NCBI GenBank assembly: GCA_030633015.1
Contig: DAOVTR010000104.1
Location: forward strand, 1 to 6,152
Direction: 5' to 3'
From: Bdellovibrionales bacterium
GTDB taxonomy: Bacteria > Bdellovibrionota > Bacteriovoracia > Bacteriovoracales > Bacteriovoracaceae
DNA: 6,152 bases
This document shows positions 1 through 5,948 of the stretch, piece after piece. The notes beneath the pieces are model-generated. The model saw nothing but the letters and a program-made list of their open reading frames with translations. It was not told the DNA's origin and searched no databases. How positions within the stretch are numbered: the first letter of the stretch is position 1; each line of letters starts with the position of its first letter. The translations under genes and the position numbers were made by a program.

Positions 1-1
1 A

Positions 2-805
2 GATGAAAAGATAGTTGCTATATTAAGTACAGAGAATGGAATAGATGCAAAAACATTGTATAATAAATCTGAAGGTTTTACTGAAACTGAAGCTGCTACC
101 ATAGTATTAATGAAGGAGATATATGAAGAAGCAATGAAGCAAAATGGTACTGATGTTATGGTCGATATAAATCATACTAAAGCAGTATTGGATAAGTATC
201 GTGAAGCAAGAAATAGTAGTGGATCATCTGTTAATCGCCCTGTACCTGCAGCGTTACAAGATTCAGCAAGTAATTTTACAAAGTTAATACAAAGCCGAAT
301 TGGAAAAGTTTTGAAGTTGAACGAAGGTAAGCTTGCTGGCCTGAAAGAGACCACTATTAATTTAGACAGAACTGAGAGAGGTAAAAGCGATAGGTCTCAA
401 AAATTTGACAATTATGTTAAGCCTTTGGCACTTTATTGTACAAAGCTGCAATCGATTTCTTATTTAAGACCAAGGACCAAGAACAAAGATGCTCTTTTAA
501 CAGATAGTTTTGGAACTATAACAGATAATAAAGTAAGTAAGCAGTTAGGTCATTCGAGTGATTTTAATAAGAATTGCGCACAAACTTTTGGATGTTATTT
601 AAAATCACCAGATGACAATTTATCAGATTTTTTTGAGATTACGCCTAGGGGAGAGAATAATAAACAAGGACTACAGAGCTCTGATGATCTTCAAAGTAAG
701 GTTTGTACCGATCATTTTAAAGCTAACAAAGCATACGATAAAATTAAAGAGGGATTTATTAAGAATTATGATGGTAAAAAGATTTGTAATAATAAAAATA
801 AGTAG
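2..805 (+). CDS. hypothetical protein, 5'-truncated by window edge
   Basis: The reading frame is open from the first complete codon (position 2) to a TAG at 803-805, giving 267 visible residues. The true start lies left of the window. A TTG at 56 is in frame, but nothing favours it over simple continuation from upstream. I do not recognise the family. The visible protein is hydrophilic and lysine-rich. It begins with a helical, acidic stretch (EGFTETEAATIVLMKEIYEE), has a Ser/Asn/Pro-rich linker in the middle, and carries five cysteines, all in the C-terminal half (visible residues 146, 192, 198, 235, 262). No transmembrane segment is visible. Cysteines confined to one half would suit a secreted disulfide-containing domain, but that is inference and the N-terminus is not seen. 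The next gene starts 11 nt downstream on the same strand, so the two may be co-transcribed. Confidence 0.75.
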   Translation, partial: DEKIVAILSTENGIDAKTLYNKSEGFTETEAATIVLMKEIYEEAMKQNGTDVMVDINHTKAVLDKYREARNSSGSSVNRPVPAALQDSASNFTKLIQSRIGKVLKLNEGKLAGLKETTINLDRTERGKSDRSQKFDNYVKPLALYCTKLQSISYLRPRTKNKDALLTDSFGTITDNKVSKQLGHSSDFNKNCAQTFGCYLKSPDDNLSDFFEITPRGENNKQGLQSSDDLQSKVCTDHFKANKAYDKIKEGFIKNYDGKKICNNKNK

Positions 806-816
806 TTGGTTCAATA

Positions 817-1395
817 ATGACAAATAAAAAATGGCCTATTTTAGTTATATTTATAATAGTTCTTATTGGATCGTTAGCACTTTTTAGTGATTCAGCCTCT
901 TTTTTTAATAAAAATAGGACACCTGCTTCTGGCCGTTGTTTAGAGTTGTATCAAACTTGCAGAGGTGATTTTGAATGTTGTTCATTTAACTGTGCAAACA
1001 GGTTTTGTAAACGGGTGAAACCACAGCAGCAAGGGAATATAGGCGATAAATGTTATGTTGATAGTAATTGTAATAGTAAAAACTGTTTTGATTTTCGTTG
1101 TATTGGCAGTGAAATTCAATGTGCGAAAGTATCTCAATATTGTATTGTAGGGAGTGAGTGTTGTTCTAATAATTGTCATTTTTTTAAAGGGGTATGCGTT
1201 GGCAGTGAAAAAGATTGTGCATCAGTTGGCATGAGGTGTGTTGTTGATTCTGAGTGTTGTTCTAGAAGTTGTAACTTTGTAGCAGGTAAATGTATAGGAA
1301 CCGAGTATGATCTTGCACGATATGGTGAATACTGTATTACTGACTATGAATGTGAGTCTGAAAATTGTGATTTTTTATCACAAAAGTGTCGTTAG
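817..1395 (+). CDS. exported or membrane-anchored protein with five knottin/Dickkopf-like Cys-rich repeats
   Basis: This 192-residue protein starts at ATG 817 with a short basic N-terminus (MTNKKW) and a hydrophobic segment at residues 7-23. The segment is either a signal peptide (a small-residue site near Ser26-Ala-Ser28 could be cut) or a membrane anchor. There is no lipobox cysteine. Residues 41-191 hold 26 cysteines in five tandem repeats of 30-32 residues. Repeats 1, 3 and 4 show C-x6-C-x5-CC-x3-C-x4-6-C, the spacing of inhibitor cystine knots; bacterial proteins of this kind are often labelled Dickkopf N-terminal Cys-rich. Repeats 2 and 5 have four cysteines. Linkers after repeats 2-4 follow C-[IV]-G-[ST]-E. 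Cysteine codons are nearly all TGT (24 of 26), matching the AT-rich setting. It follows the upstream gene by 11 nt with no clear Shine-Dalgarno. Its stop overlaps the end of the convergent gene by 4 nt. A role outside the cytoplasm (adhesion, toxin-like or structural) is inferred; no enzyme motif is seen. Confidence 0.85.
   Translation: MTNKKWPILVIFIIVLIGSLALFSDSASFFNKNRTPASGRCLELYQTCRGDFECCSFNCANRFCKRVKPQQQGNIGDKCYVDSNCNSKNCFDFRCIGSEIQCAKVSQYCIVGSECCSNNCHFFKGVCVGSEKDCASVGMRCVVDSECCSRSCNFVAGKCIGTEYDLARYGEYCITDYECESENCDFLSQKCR
937..1389 (+). repeat. five tandem Cys-rich coding repeats (about 31 codons each)
   Basis: Repeat units measured from Cys1 position to last Cys are 937-1008, 1030-1101, 1120-1197, 1216-1293 and 1312-1389. 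The second cysteines are residues 48, 79, 109, 141 and 173, a period of 30-32 residues. Units 1, 3 and 4 have six cysteines. Units 2 and 5 lack Cys1 (Gln72, Leu166) and Cys4 (Asn86, Glu180). At DNA level, two exact words recur at an offset of 96 nt: a 12-mer at 1103-1114 and 1199-1210, and a 14-mer at 1155-1168 and 1251-1264. This points to a relatively recent duplication of units 3 and 4. Confidence 0.85.
1361..1383 (-). terminator. possible weak terminator of the minus-strand gene, inside the Cys-rich gene
   Basis: Inverted repeat TTGTGAT (1365-1371) and ATCACAA (1377-1383) forms a 7-bp stem with a 5-nt loop. Read on the minus strand it is followed by four Ts (complement of 1361-1364). It lies just past the stop of the minus-strand gene ending at 1392. 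The stem has only two G-C pairs and the T-run is short, so this is a weak candidate. It is notable because the 4-nt gene overlap leaves no other place for a terminator. Confidence 0.3.
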
Positions 1396-2510
1396 ATAAG
1401 TAGTAAGTCTTTAATCTTCTTGGCAATTATTTTAGATATTTCTTCAAAGAAGATATTTTGTGGCATGTGTTTTTCACTAAACATCTCTTTATTGTAAGAT
1501 AGCTTTTTTAGATAGTCATAAAAATCAATGAGAGGGATACTGTATCGGTTTGCATACTTTTGAAGTATTAAAATAAGTAAAATATTAGCATGGTTTGGGT
1601 TACAGTCATAAGCCGTGGCCTTTTCAAAATTAGATATTGCTAAATTAAAATTCCCCGATTCCCAATTATTTTTTCCTAACAGGTAGTACGTCTGGGCATT
1701 TGCCATGGAATCACTCTTTAATTCATCAAGAAGATTTAGTGATTCCTTAAAGTAACCTTTATTAAGTAGTGATAGGGCCTTCATTTGTTGAGCTATTATT
1801 TGTTCTGTTTGTGAATTTTCACATATTCTATTGGGAGGTAAAAACAGGTTAATTGGCGGAGTAATTACGATCAGTTTTGATTTTTTTCTTTTTATGATTT
1901 CAAATAGTTCTTTAATCTCATTTTCAAAAAGTAGGTATTCAATTTCATGTTGTTTTTGTTTTAAATCTATGGGGTACAGAGTTGAGTTATGTTTAATTCT
2001 GTTTAGTGTAAGAGTTGAATGCCTCTTATAAATAAATCTTGATAAAAAAGGGAAAATCGTGACTGCACTTGCGATTTTATAATTATCATATTTTTTGAAG
2101 TTAATTAAAATATCTTTATAATTTTTAATATAAAATTTTTGTTCAAAAAATTCTTCACTTCCGCCTAAATATATGATGACAGGGGGGAGTTTCTCAAGTT
2201 GTTTTAGTTTTTTAATTGTTCTATGAAGCCCTTCATTTTTTTGTGAAATTGAATAAATCTTAATTTTGGCTTGAGTTGTAGATGATATATTCTCTTCAAT
2301 TATCTCTTTAAATTCTGAAAGTTTGTTTGCAAATTGATCACCAATAATTAAAACTTGGGAACTTTGAATTTTTTTTAGTTCAAGTTTGTATTTTTTTACT
2401 ATTTCATATGGATAGGGAATGATCTTTGTTTTAGTCATTCCCATACTTGATAAGAAATATAAAACAGAAGAAACTAAGATAAATATTAATATATAATATA
2501 TTTTTTTCAT
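1392..2510 (-). CDS. membrane-anchored SGNH-hydrolase-like protein with TPR insert, probable pseudoenzyme
   Basis: Starting at ATG 2510-2508, this encodes 372 residues. The N-terminus MKKIYYILIFILVSSVLYFL is a signal anchor or signal peptide. The frame remains open upstream to a TTG at 2561, but that would place 17 extra residues before the signal segment and run across a likely promoter. SGNH-like landmarks follow in order. A block I-like strand VLIIGDQ (53-59) has Gln where the nucleophile Ser of GDS would be. A block III-like strand VIIYLGGSEEF spans 111-121. A strand LIVITPP spans 213-219. Two TPR-like helical hairpins lie at about 238-303 (the clearest begins YLLGKNNWESGNFNLAISNF). A strand IPLIDF spans 325-330, and a block V-like region MFSEKHMP (343-350) holds His348 but no Asp three residues before it. 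A TPR inserted in an SGNH fold is known in some bacterial families. Loss of Ser and Asp suggests a binding rather than catalytic role, which is inference. It converges on the Cys-rich gene and is divergent from the U32 genes. Confidence 0.75.
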   Translation of the reverse strand: MKKIYYILIFILVSSVLYFLSSMGMTKTKIIPYPYEIVKKYKLELKKIQSSQVLIIGDQFANKLSEFKEIIEENISSTTQAKIKIYSISQKNEGLHRTIKKLKQLEKLPPVIIYLGGSEEFFEQKFYIKNYKDILINFKKYDNYKIASAVTIFPFLSRFIYKRHSTLTLNRIKHNSTLYPIDLKQKQHEIEYLLFENEIKELFEIIKRKKSKLIVITPPINLFLPPNRICENSQTEQIIAQQMKALSLLNKGYFKESLNLLDELKSDSMANAQTYYLLGKNNWESGNFNLAISNFEKATAYDCNPNHANILLILILQKYANRYSIPLIDFYDYLKKLSYNKEMFSEKHMPQNIFFEEISKIIAKKIKDLLLI

Positions 2511-2519
2511 TATTATCGG

Positions 2520-2550
2520 TTGCGTGTATGCGGTAGTCATTTTATATGAT
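2520..2550 (+). promoter_or_regulatory. candidate promoter for the U32 gene pair
   Basis: On the plus strand, TTGCGT (2520-2525) and TATGAT (2545-2550) resemble -35 and -10 boxes, but the spacer is 19 nt, longer than the usual 17. The -10 overlaps the candidate -10 of the divergent gene. If both are real, the two promoters would compete for the same AT-rich patch. Confidence 0.22.
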
Positions 2551-2568
2551 CTTTTAAACAATTGGCAG
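2541..2568 (-). promoter_or_regulatory. candidate sigma70-like promoter for the minus-strand SGNH/TPR gene
   Basis: On the minus strand, CTGCCA (complement of 2563-2568, 4 of 6 matches to TTGACA) is followed after 16 nt by TATAAA (complement of 2541-2546, 5 of 6 matches to TATAAT). Transcription would begin roughly 25 nt before the ATG at 2510. No strong Shine-Dalgarno precedes that ATG. In such AT-rich DNA, boxes of this quality occur by chance, so confidence is low. Confidence 0.3.
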
Positions 2569-2579
2569 TTAAATTTAAA

Positions 2580-2586
2580 AAAGAGG
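2580..2586 (+). promoter_or_regulatory. ribosome binding site that decides the first U32 gene start
   Basis: AAAGAGG ends 9 nt before an in-frame GTG at 2596-2598. Starting there, the protein reads MHSVPELLAPGGSLDK, which fits the usual U32 N-terminus (a few residues, then PELLAPxG). The frame is also open from a GTG at 2524, but that adds 24 residues with no family counterpart, lacks a clear ribosome site and crosses the divergent promoter region. Confidence 0.65.
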
Positions 2587-2595
2587 TTTGTTGCT

Positions 2596-3780
2596 GTGCA
2601 TAGTGTTCCGGAACTCTTGGCCCCTGGGGGGAGCTTAGATAAGGTTAAAATTGCAATTTTATATGGAGCTGACGCTGTATACGTAGCGGGAAGGGATTTT
2701 GGACTTAGGGCCGCAGCTGATAATTTAACTAATGAGGAGCTTTCTCAGGCAGTTGAACTTGCCCATAAAAAAAATAAATTAATATATGTTGTTTTAAATA
2801 GCATGCTACATAACGATCAACTGCCACCATTAATTGAATATATTAAGTTTTTATCCAAACTAAAGGTTGATGCTGTTATTGCTTCTGATCTTGGAGTAAT
2901 TGAACTAGTTAAAAAGTATTCTTCAATAGATATTCATCTCTCAACGCAGGCCAGTTGTCTGAATAAATATAGTGCAAAAGCTTGGAAAGAGCAGGGAGTT
3001 AAAAGGATCATTTTAGGTCGCGAGGTCTCTATTTATAGTGCTCAAAAAATTAAAGATAGCTCAGGCATAGAAATTGAAATGTTTATTCATGGCTCAATGT
3101 GCATTGCTTATTCTGGTCACTGTACTATTTCAAATTATACTGCAGGTAGAGATAGCAACCGAGGAGGTTGTGCCCATAATTGTCGTTTCTTATACAGTAT
3201 TGATTCAAATTCAAGAAATTTCAAAGGACACTGCTTAAGTTCAAAAGATCTGCAAGGGATAGATTATGTTGAACTTGCTAAAAAATATGGAATTGATAGT
3301 CTTAAAATAGAGGGTAGGATGAAAGGGCCCATGTATTTGGCATCAACAGTCAGTGTTTATAAAAAACTTTTAAATTCACATTCGTTGTCTAAGCTTGAAA
3401 TTGATAATTTTAAACTTGATCTTCTTAAAATTCCCAATAGAGATTACTGTAGCGGAAACTTACTAGATCCAGCTGGCAATGGTTCAATTTATCTAAATAG
3501 AGAGCATGAGATAAAAGAGTATGAGTTTTGCGCAGTGGTCGTTGAGGTGGTTAAAGACGAATTTTTATTGTTAGATGTTAAAAATGCATTTGAAACAGGC
3601 CAACAGTTAGAGATTTTAAATTTTGATGGAGTCACTACTCAAGTTGAGATTGAGTGGATTAAAAATTGTGCAGATCAAGAGAAAGTAAGAACAAATCCCT
3701 CTACTCTCGTAAAAATACAATATTTAGATGGAGTTAAAAAATACCAATCAATTAGTAAGAAAATTGAATGGTTAAAGTAA
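2596..3780 (+). CDS. U32-family protein (TrhP/YrrO-like), probable RNA hydroxylation enzyme with Fe-S cluster
   Basis: The 394-residue protein from GTG 2596 has the full U32 TIM-barrel hallmarks. These are the N-terminal PELLAPGG and ILYGADAVYVAG strands, and a perfect U32 signature at residues 161-179 (E-x-F-x2-G-S-M-C-x2-Y-S-G-x-C-x-I-S, with Cys169 and Cys176). Next come NRGGCAHNCR (Cys192, Cys196) and SLKIEGRMK (235-243), conserved in the tRNA-hydroxylating branch. The C-terminal part (about 308-394) resembles the small beta-barrel of U32 proteins (VKNAFETGQQLEIL). Although named peptidases, characterised members include TrhP (hydroxylates uridine 34 of tRNA, prephenate-dependent), RlhA (23S rRNA C2501) and UbiU (oxygen-independent ubiquinone synthesis); the conserved cysteines bind an Fe-S cluster in UbiU. 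Length and C-terminal domain fit the TrhP2/YrrO type (422 aa in Bacillus subtilis) better than UbiU (about 330 aa). The exact substrate cannot be settled here. Its last 13 nt overlap the next gene. Confidence 0.9.
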   Translation: MHSVPELLAPGGSLDKVKIAILYGADAVYVAGRDFGLRAAADNLTNEELSQAVELAHKKNKLIYVVLNSMLHNDQLPPLIEYIKFLSKLKVDAVIASDLGVIELVKKYSSIDIHLSTQASCLNKYSAKAWKEQGVKRIILGREVSIYSAQKIKDSSGIEIEMFIHGSMCIAYSGHCTISNYTAGRDSNRGGCAHNCRFLYSIDSNSRNFKGHCLSSKDLQGIDYVELAKKYGIDSLKIEGRMKGPMYLASTVSVYKKLLNSHSLSKLEIDNFKLDLLKIPNRDYCSGNLLDPAGNGSIYLNREHEIKEYEFCAVVVEVVKDEFLLLDVKNAFETGQQLEILNFDGVTTQVEIEWIKNCADQEKVRTNPSTLVKIQYLDGVKKYQSISKKIEWLK

Positions 3781-4934
3781 TCGTTAAGACTGATGATCTT
3801 AATAATATTGAACAGTATGGAAAATTAGGAGTTAGTGAGATTCTTTTGAGTTGTCGCGAACTGTCTCAAGTTGGGAATATGGACATTTCTGAACTTGGTA
3901 AATATGTGGATCTTTGTAATAATTTCAAAATTGTTCCTGTTTTAAATTGGGACAGGCTTGAAACTGATCTTTTGCTGGATGACCAAATTGAATTATTTAA
4001 AAAACTTATAAAAAATCATTCGTCTATAATTCTTGTCAGAGTTTTAGATTTGGGAGTGGCACAATATTTAAAAGAGAATCATTCGCAAATTAAAATCCAA
4101 CTTAATTTGAAAAATCTTGGAAATAATCTTATCTCAGCAAAAAGTTGGATCAGTTATTTTAAAAGTTGTCTTGATCGGATTATCTTACCTGTTGAGTCCA
4201 GCTATAAAGATCATTTGAAAATTTTAAAAGAGGTTAATGTTGCTTGTGAACTTTATGTTTTAGGTCCTATTCAAATGTTTTATTCTCCCAGAAAACTGCT
4301 TAGCAGCTCACTGGATGGTGTCTTGCTTGATAATATTGAGTATATTACAAGTGAGGAGAGTGCTCATAAAGATTTACCAATTGTAGAAACAAACGCAGGG
4401 ACGATTATTTATAATAATAAACATCTAAGTTTAATTGAGTATATTAAGGAATTTATGCAGGATGGAATTAATTATTTCATGGTGGATCTATCAATGACTC
4501 AGAATAAACAATTGATTTTAAAAAAACTGTTTGAGCATATTGATAATGATTGTTTTTTTGATACTGCTGAGCTTCAAAGCCTTTATAATCATCGGCTCAT
4601 CAAGGGGTTTCATGATGTTAATAAAACAGATGTACTTTTTGATAAGTTAAAAAATGTTAGACTTTTAAGATACGATAGGAATTTTATTGGAGAGGTTGTT
4701 GACATTATTAAAGGTCATAGAATTGGAATTGAGGTTAAAAGCGGCCATAATATTTTAGAAAATGATATGCCTCTTTGTTTTATAACTCCTGAGGGAAAAA
4801 AAATTAATTTTAGAATTAAAGAGATTTTTAATTCTACTAATCGAAAAGTTAACAGCGCAAAACTAGGTGAGATTGTTTTTTTTAAGCATATAAAAGGAGT
4901 CTGCGCTAAAAGTATTGTTGTGAAGATAGAGTAA
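3768..4934 (+). CDS. divergent U32-family paralogue lacking the signature cysteines
   Basis: The 388-residue protein starts at ATG 3768, 13 nt inside the previous gene. A weak purine-rich site (AGTAAGA, 3754-3760) precedes it, so translational coupling is likely. It keeps the U32 outline. An early strand VSEILLS is followed by Cys29. CELYVLGPIQMFYSPRKLLS (160-179) aligns with the partner's U32 signature, retaining Gly and Tyr-Ser, but the two signature cysteines are Gln169 and Lys176. The partner's downstream NRGGCxxxC element is missing. LIKGFHDVN (277-285) and a C-terminal beta-barrel (about 301-388, FIGEVVDI then IEVKSGHNILENDMP) match the U32 C-terminal region. Tandem U32 genes acting together are known in TrhP1/TrhP2 of Bacillus subtilis and in UbiU/UbiV. 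This one probably serves as a non-catalytic partner of the upstream protein, which is inference. A double stop (TAA TAA, 4932-4937) ends it 5 nt before the convergent M14 gene. Confidence 0.8.
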   Translation: MVKVIVKTDDLNNIEQYGKLGVSEILLSCRELSQVGNMDISELGKYVDLCNNFKIVPVLNWDRLETDLLLDDQIELFKKLIKNHSSIILVRVLDLGVAQYLKENHSQIKIQLNLKNLGNNLISAKSWISYFKSCLDRIILPVESSYKDHLKILKEVNVACELYVLGPIQMFYSPRKLLSSSLDGVLLDNIEYITSEESAHKDLPIVETNAGTIIYNNKHLSLIEYIKEFMQDGINYFMVDLSMTQNKQLILKKLFEHIDNDCFFDTAELQSLYNHRLIKGFHDVNKTDVLFDKLKNVRLLRYDRNFIGEVVDIIKGHRIGIEVKSGHNILENDMPLCFITPEGKKINFRIKEIFNSTNRKVNSAKLGEIVFFKHIKGVCAKSIVVKIE

Positions 4935-4944
4935 TAAATTTATT
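4933..4944. other. 12-bp perfect AT-only palindrome across two convergent stop codons
   Basis: AATAAATTTATT reads the same on both strands and contains most of the plus-strand double stop and the complete minus-strand stop (4940-4942). On the plus strand it is followed within a few bases by T-runs (4947-4957, inside the M14 gene). A stem this AT-rich would be very weak, so a terminator role is doubtful. Confidence 0.3.
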
Positions 4945-5947
4945 GAATTTTTTGTTTTTCGTCTATGTTTTCTCTTTTTTTTGCAAAACGCTTGGGGATT
5001 ATATAGCTGATTGCCGATGAGTATGCTTTATGCATTCTATTCCAGTATTCATGGGCCTTATAAGCATTTGAAGTAGCAAGCTCAAGGGTGTAGGTCGGTA
5101 TTTTTCTTTCATGGGCTGCATAATTTCCTAGTGATCCAGGATAGATTCTAAAATTAGTAACTGGAAAATTATTACTTTTTTTACTCATCTCTTTTCCAAT
5201 ATCCCTAGATGTGTCAAAGAGTGTTCTAAAGGGGCCATATTGAAGATCATCGGGTTCGTCCATATATGGATCATGTCTTGGAATTGTATCAATATCAAGC
5301 CATCCATAAGGCGAGTGGATTGAGATAATTTTATCAGGGTTAAAACGTGAGATAAGCATTATTTGAAATTGAGTTTCTACTTCGCTGGCACCTGCCGGCC
5401 CCGGATATTTTCTAGGACTTGATTTATATTTCTTTTTCCAGTTTGAGATTGCTTTAGTATTGAAATCTTTAGTTGGGAAGTTGCGGTTTATATCAACTCC
5501 TCTTCCATTTTGTCTTGTTGGTCTTTTAAGTAGAAAGCCATCTGGATTTACAAAAGGAGCAACAATAATTTTACTATTTTTATAATCATTAGGATTATCG
5601 AAGAGAATATCTCTTACAAGGTGTACACATTGATAAAATGCTGGAAGTTCATCACCGTGAACACCACAGATAAACAGAGTGGTTGTCTCTGGGATACCTC
5701 TGTTAAATATTTGGTAAAGGAGGGGATTCCCCTTGGCAGTAATCCATTTTTCTTCCCAGATCCAAGTAAAGGGATTACAGACAATTTTTCGCCATTTATA
5801 CCTTTTAAACTCTTTATTAATATTGTCACAAAATTTTCTGACAGTGAGAGAGTCGTTTTTATTTTCAATTTTTAGGTCTTGAGCATTAATATTAAATGAA
5901 TATATAAAAAAAAGCGTAGTAAAAATGATTAAGCCATATTTTGTCAA
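4940..5947 (-). CDS. M14-family zinc carboxypeptidase, MpaA-like, periplasmic murein peptide amidase candidate
   Basis: The 335-residue protein begins at TTG 5947-5945. No ATG or GTG lies between the preceding in-frame stop (5965-5963) and the signal peptide, and an AGG sits 8 nt upstream. A signal peptide covers residues 1-22 (likely cut after NINA). The M14 active-site elements are complete: H97-x-x-E100 in GVHGDE (zinc), NPDG at 134-137, N154-R155 in VDINRNFP (carboxylate binding), His211 in SIHSPYGW (third zinc ligand), PGSLGNY at 270-276, and Glu289 in YTLELA (catalytic). PGSLGNY and the overall size resemble MpaA-type enzymes, which cut the D-gamma-Glu-mDAP bond of murein peptides, rather than digestive carboxypeptidases. 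MpaA itself is cytoplasmic, so export here implies action on the wall or on released fragments. The tail is short and basic. It lies 1 nt downstream of an M23 metallopeptidase gene, supporting a cell-wall role. Its precise peptide substrate is not provable from sequence. Confidence 0.9.
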   Translation of the reverse strand: MTKYGLIIFTTLFFIYSFNINAQDLKIENKNDSLTVRKFCDNINKEFKRYKWRKIVCNPFTWIWEEKWITAKGNPLLYQIFNRGIPETTTLFICGVHGDELPAFYQCVHLVRDILFDNPNDYKNSKIIVAPFVNPDGFLLKRPTRQNGRGVDINRNFPTKDFNTKAISNWKKKYKSSPRKYPGPAGASEVETQFQIMLISRFNPDKIISIHSPYGWLDIDTIPRHDPYMDEPDDLQYGPFRTLFDTSRDIGKEMSKKSNNFPVTNFRIYPGSLGNYAAHERKIPTYTLELATSNAYKAHEYWNRMHKAYSSAISYIIPKRFAKKRENIDEKQKIQ

Positions 5948-5948
5948 T

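Noticed and set aside
172..354. 60-codon minus-strand open frame
   Set aside because: It lies wholly antisense to the first gene, with no recognisable motif or ribosome site.
612..827. 71-codon plus-strand open frame
   Set aside because: It overlaps the 3' end of the first gene and the start of the Cys-rich gene in another frame. Its composition looks like a frame shadow.
817..940. Lipoprotein signal in the Cys-rich protein
   Set aside because: The first cysteine is residue 41, well past the hydrophobic segment, so there is no lipobox.
982..1179. 65-codon minus-strand open frame with many Thr and Ile
   Set aside because: The Thr/Ile richness is what the reverse complement of Asn/Cys-rich AT-rich coding DNA gives; no independent support.
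1831..2031. 66-codon plus-strand open frame
   Set aside because: It is antisense to the SGNH/TPR gene, which has clear domain support.
2511..2595. Longer N-termini for the SGNH/TPR gene (TTG at 2561) and the first U32 gene (GTG at 2524)
   Set aside because: They would overlap each other head to head, put extra residues before a signal segment or a conserved U32 N-terminus, and remove the promoter space.
2596..3780. Function as a true U32 protease or collagenase
   Set aside because: Although the family carries a peptidase name, characterised members of this type are RNA or quinone hydroxylation enzymes with a cysteine-bound cluster.
4854..4907. Inverted repeat AGCGCA / TGCGCT in the second U32 gene
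   Set aside because: Arms are only 6 bp with a 42-nt loop and no T-run at the right place; probably chance.
5614..5875. Two 84-codon open frames on opposite strands
   Set aside because: Both fall within the M14 gene, whose signal peptide and catalytic motifs fix the true frame.
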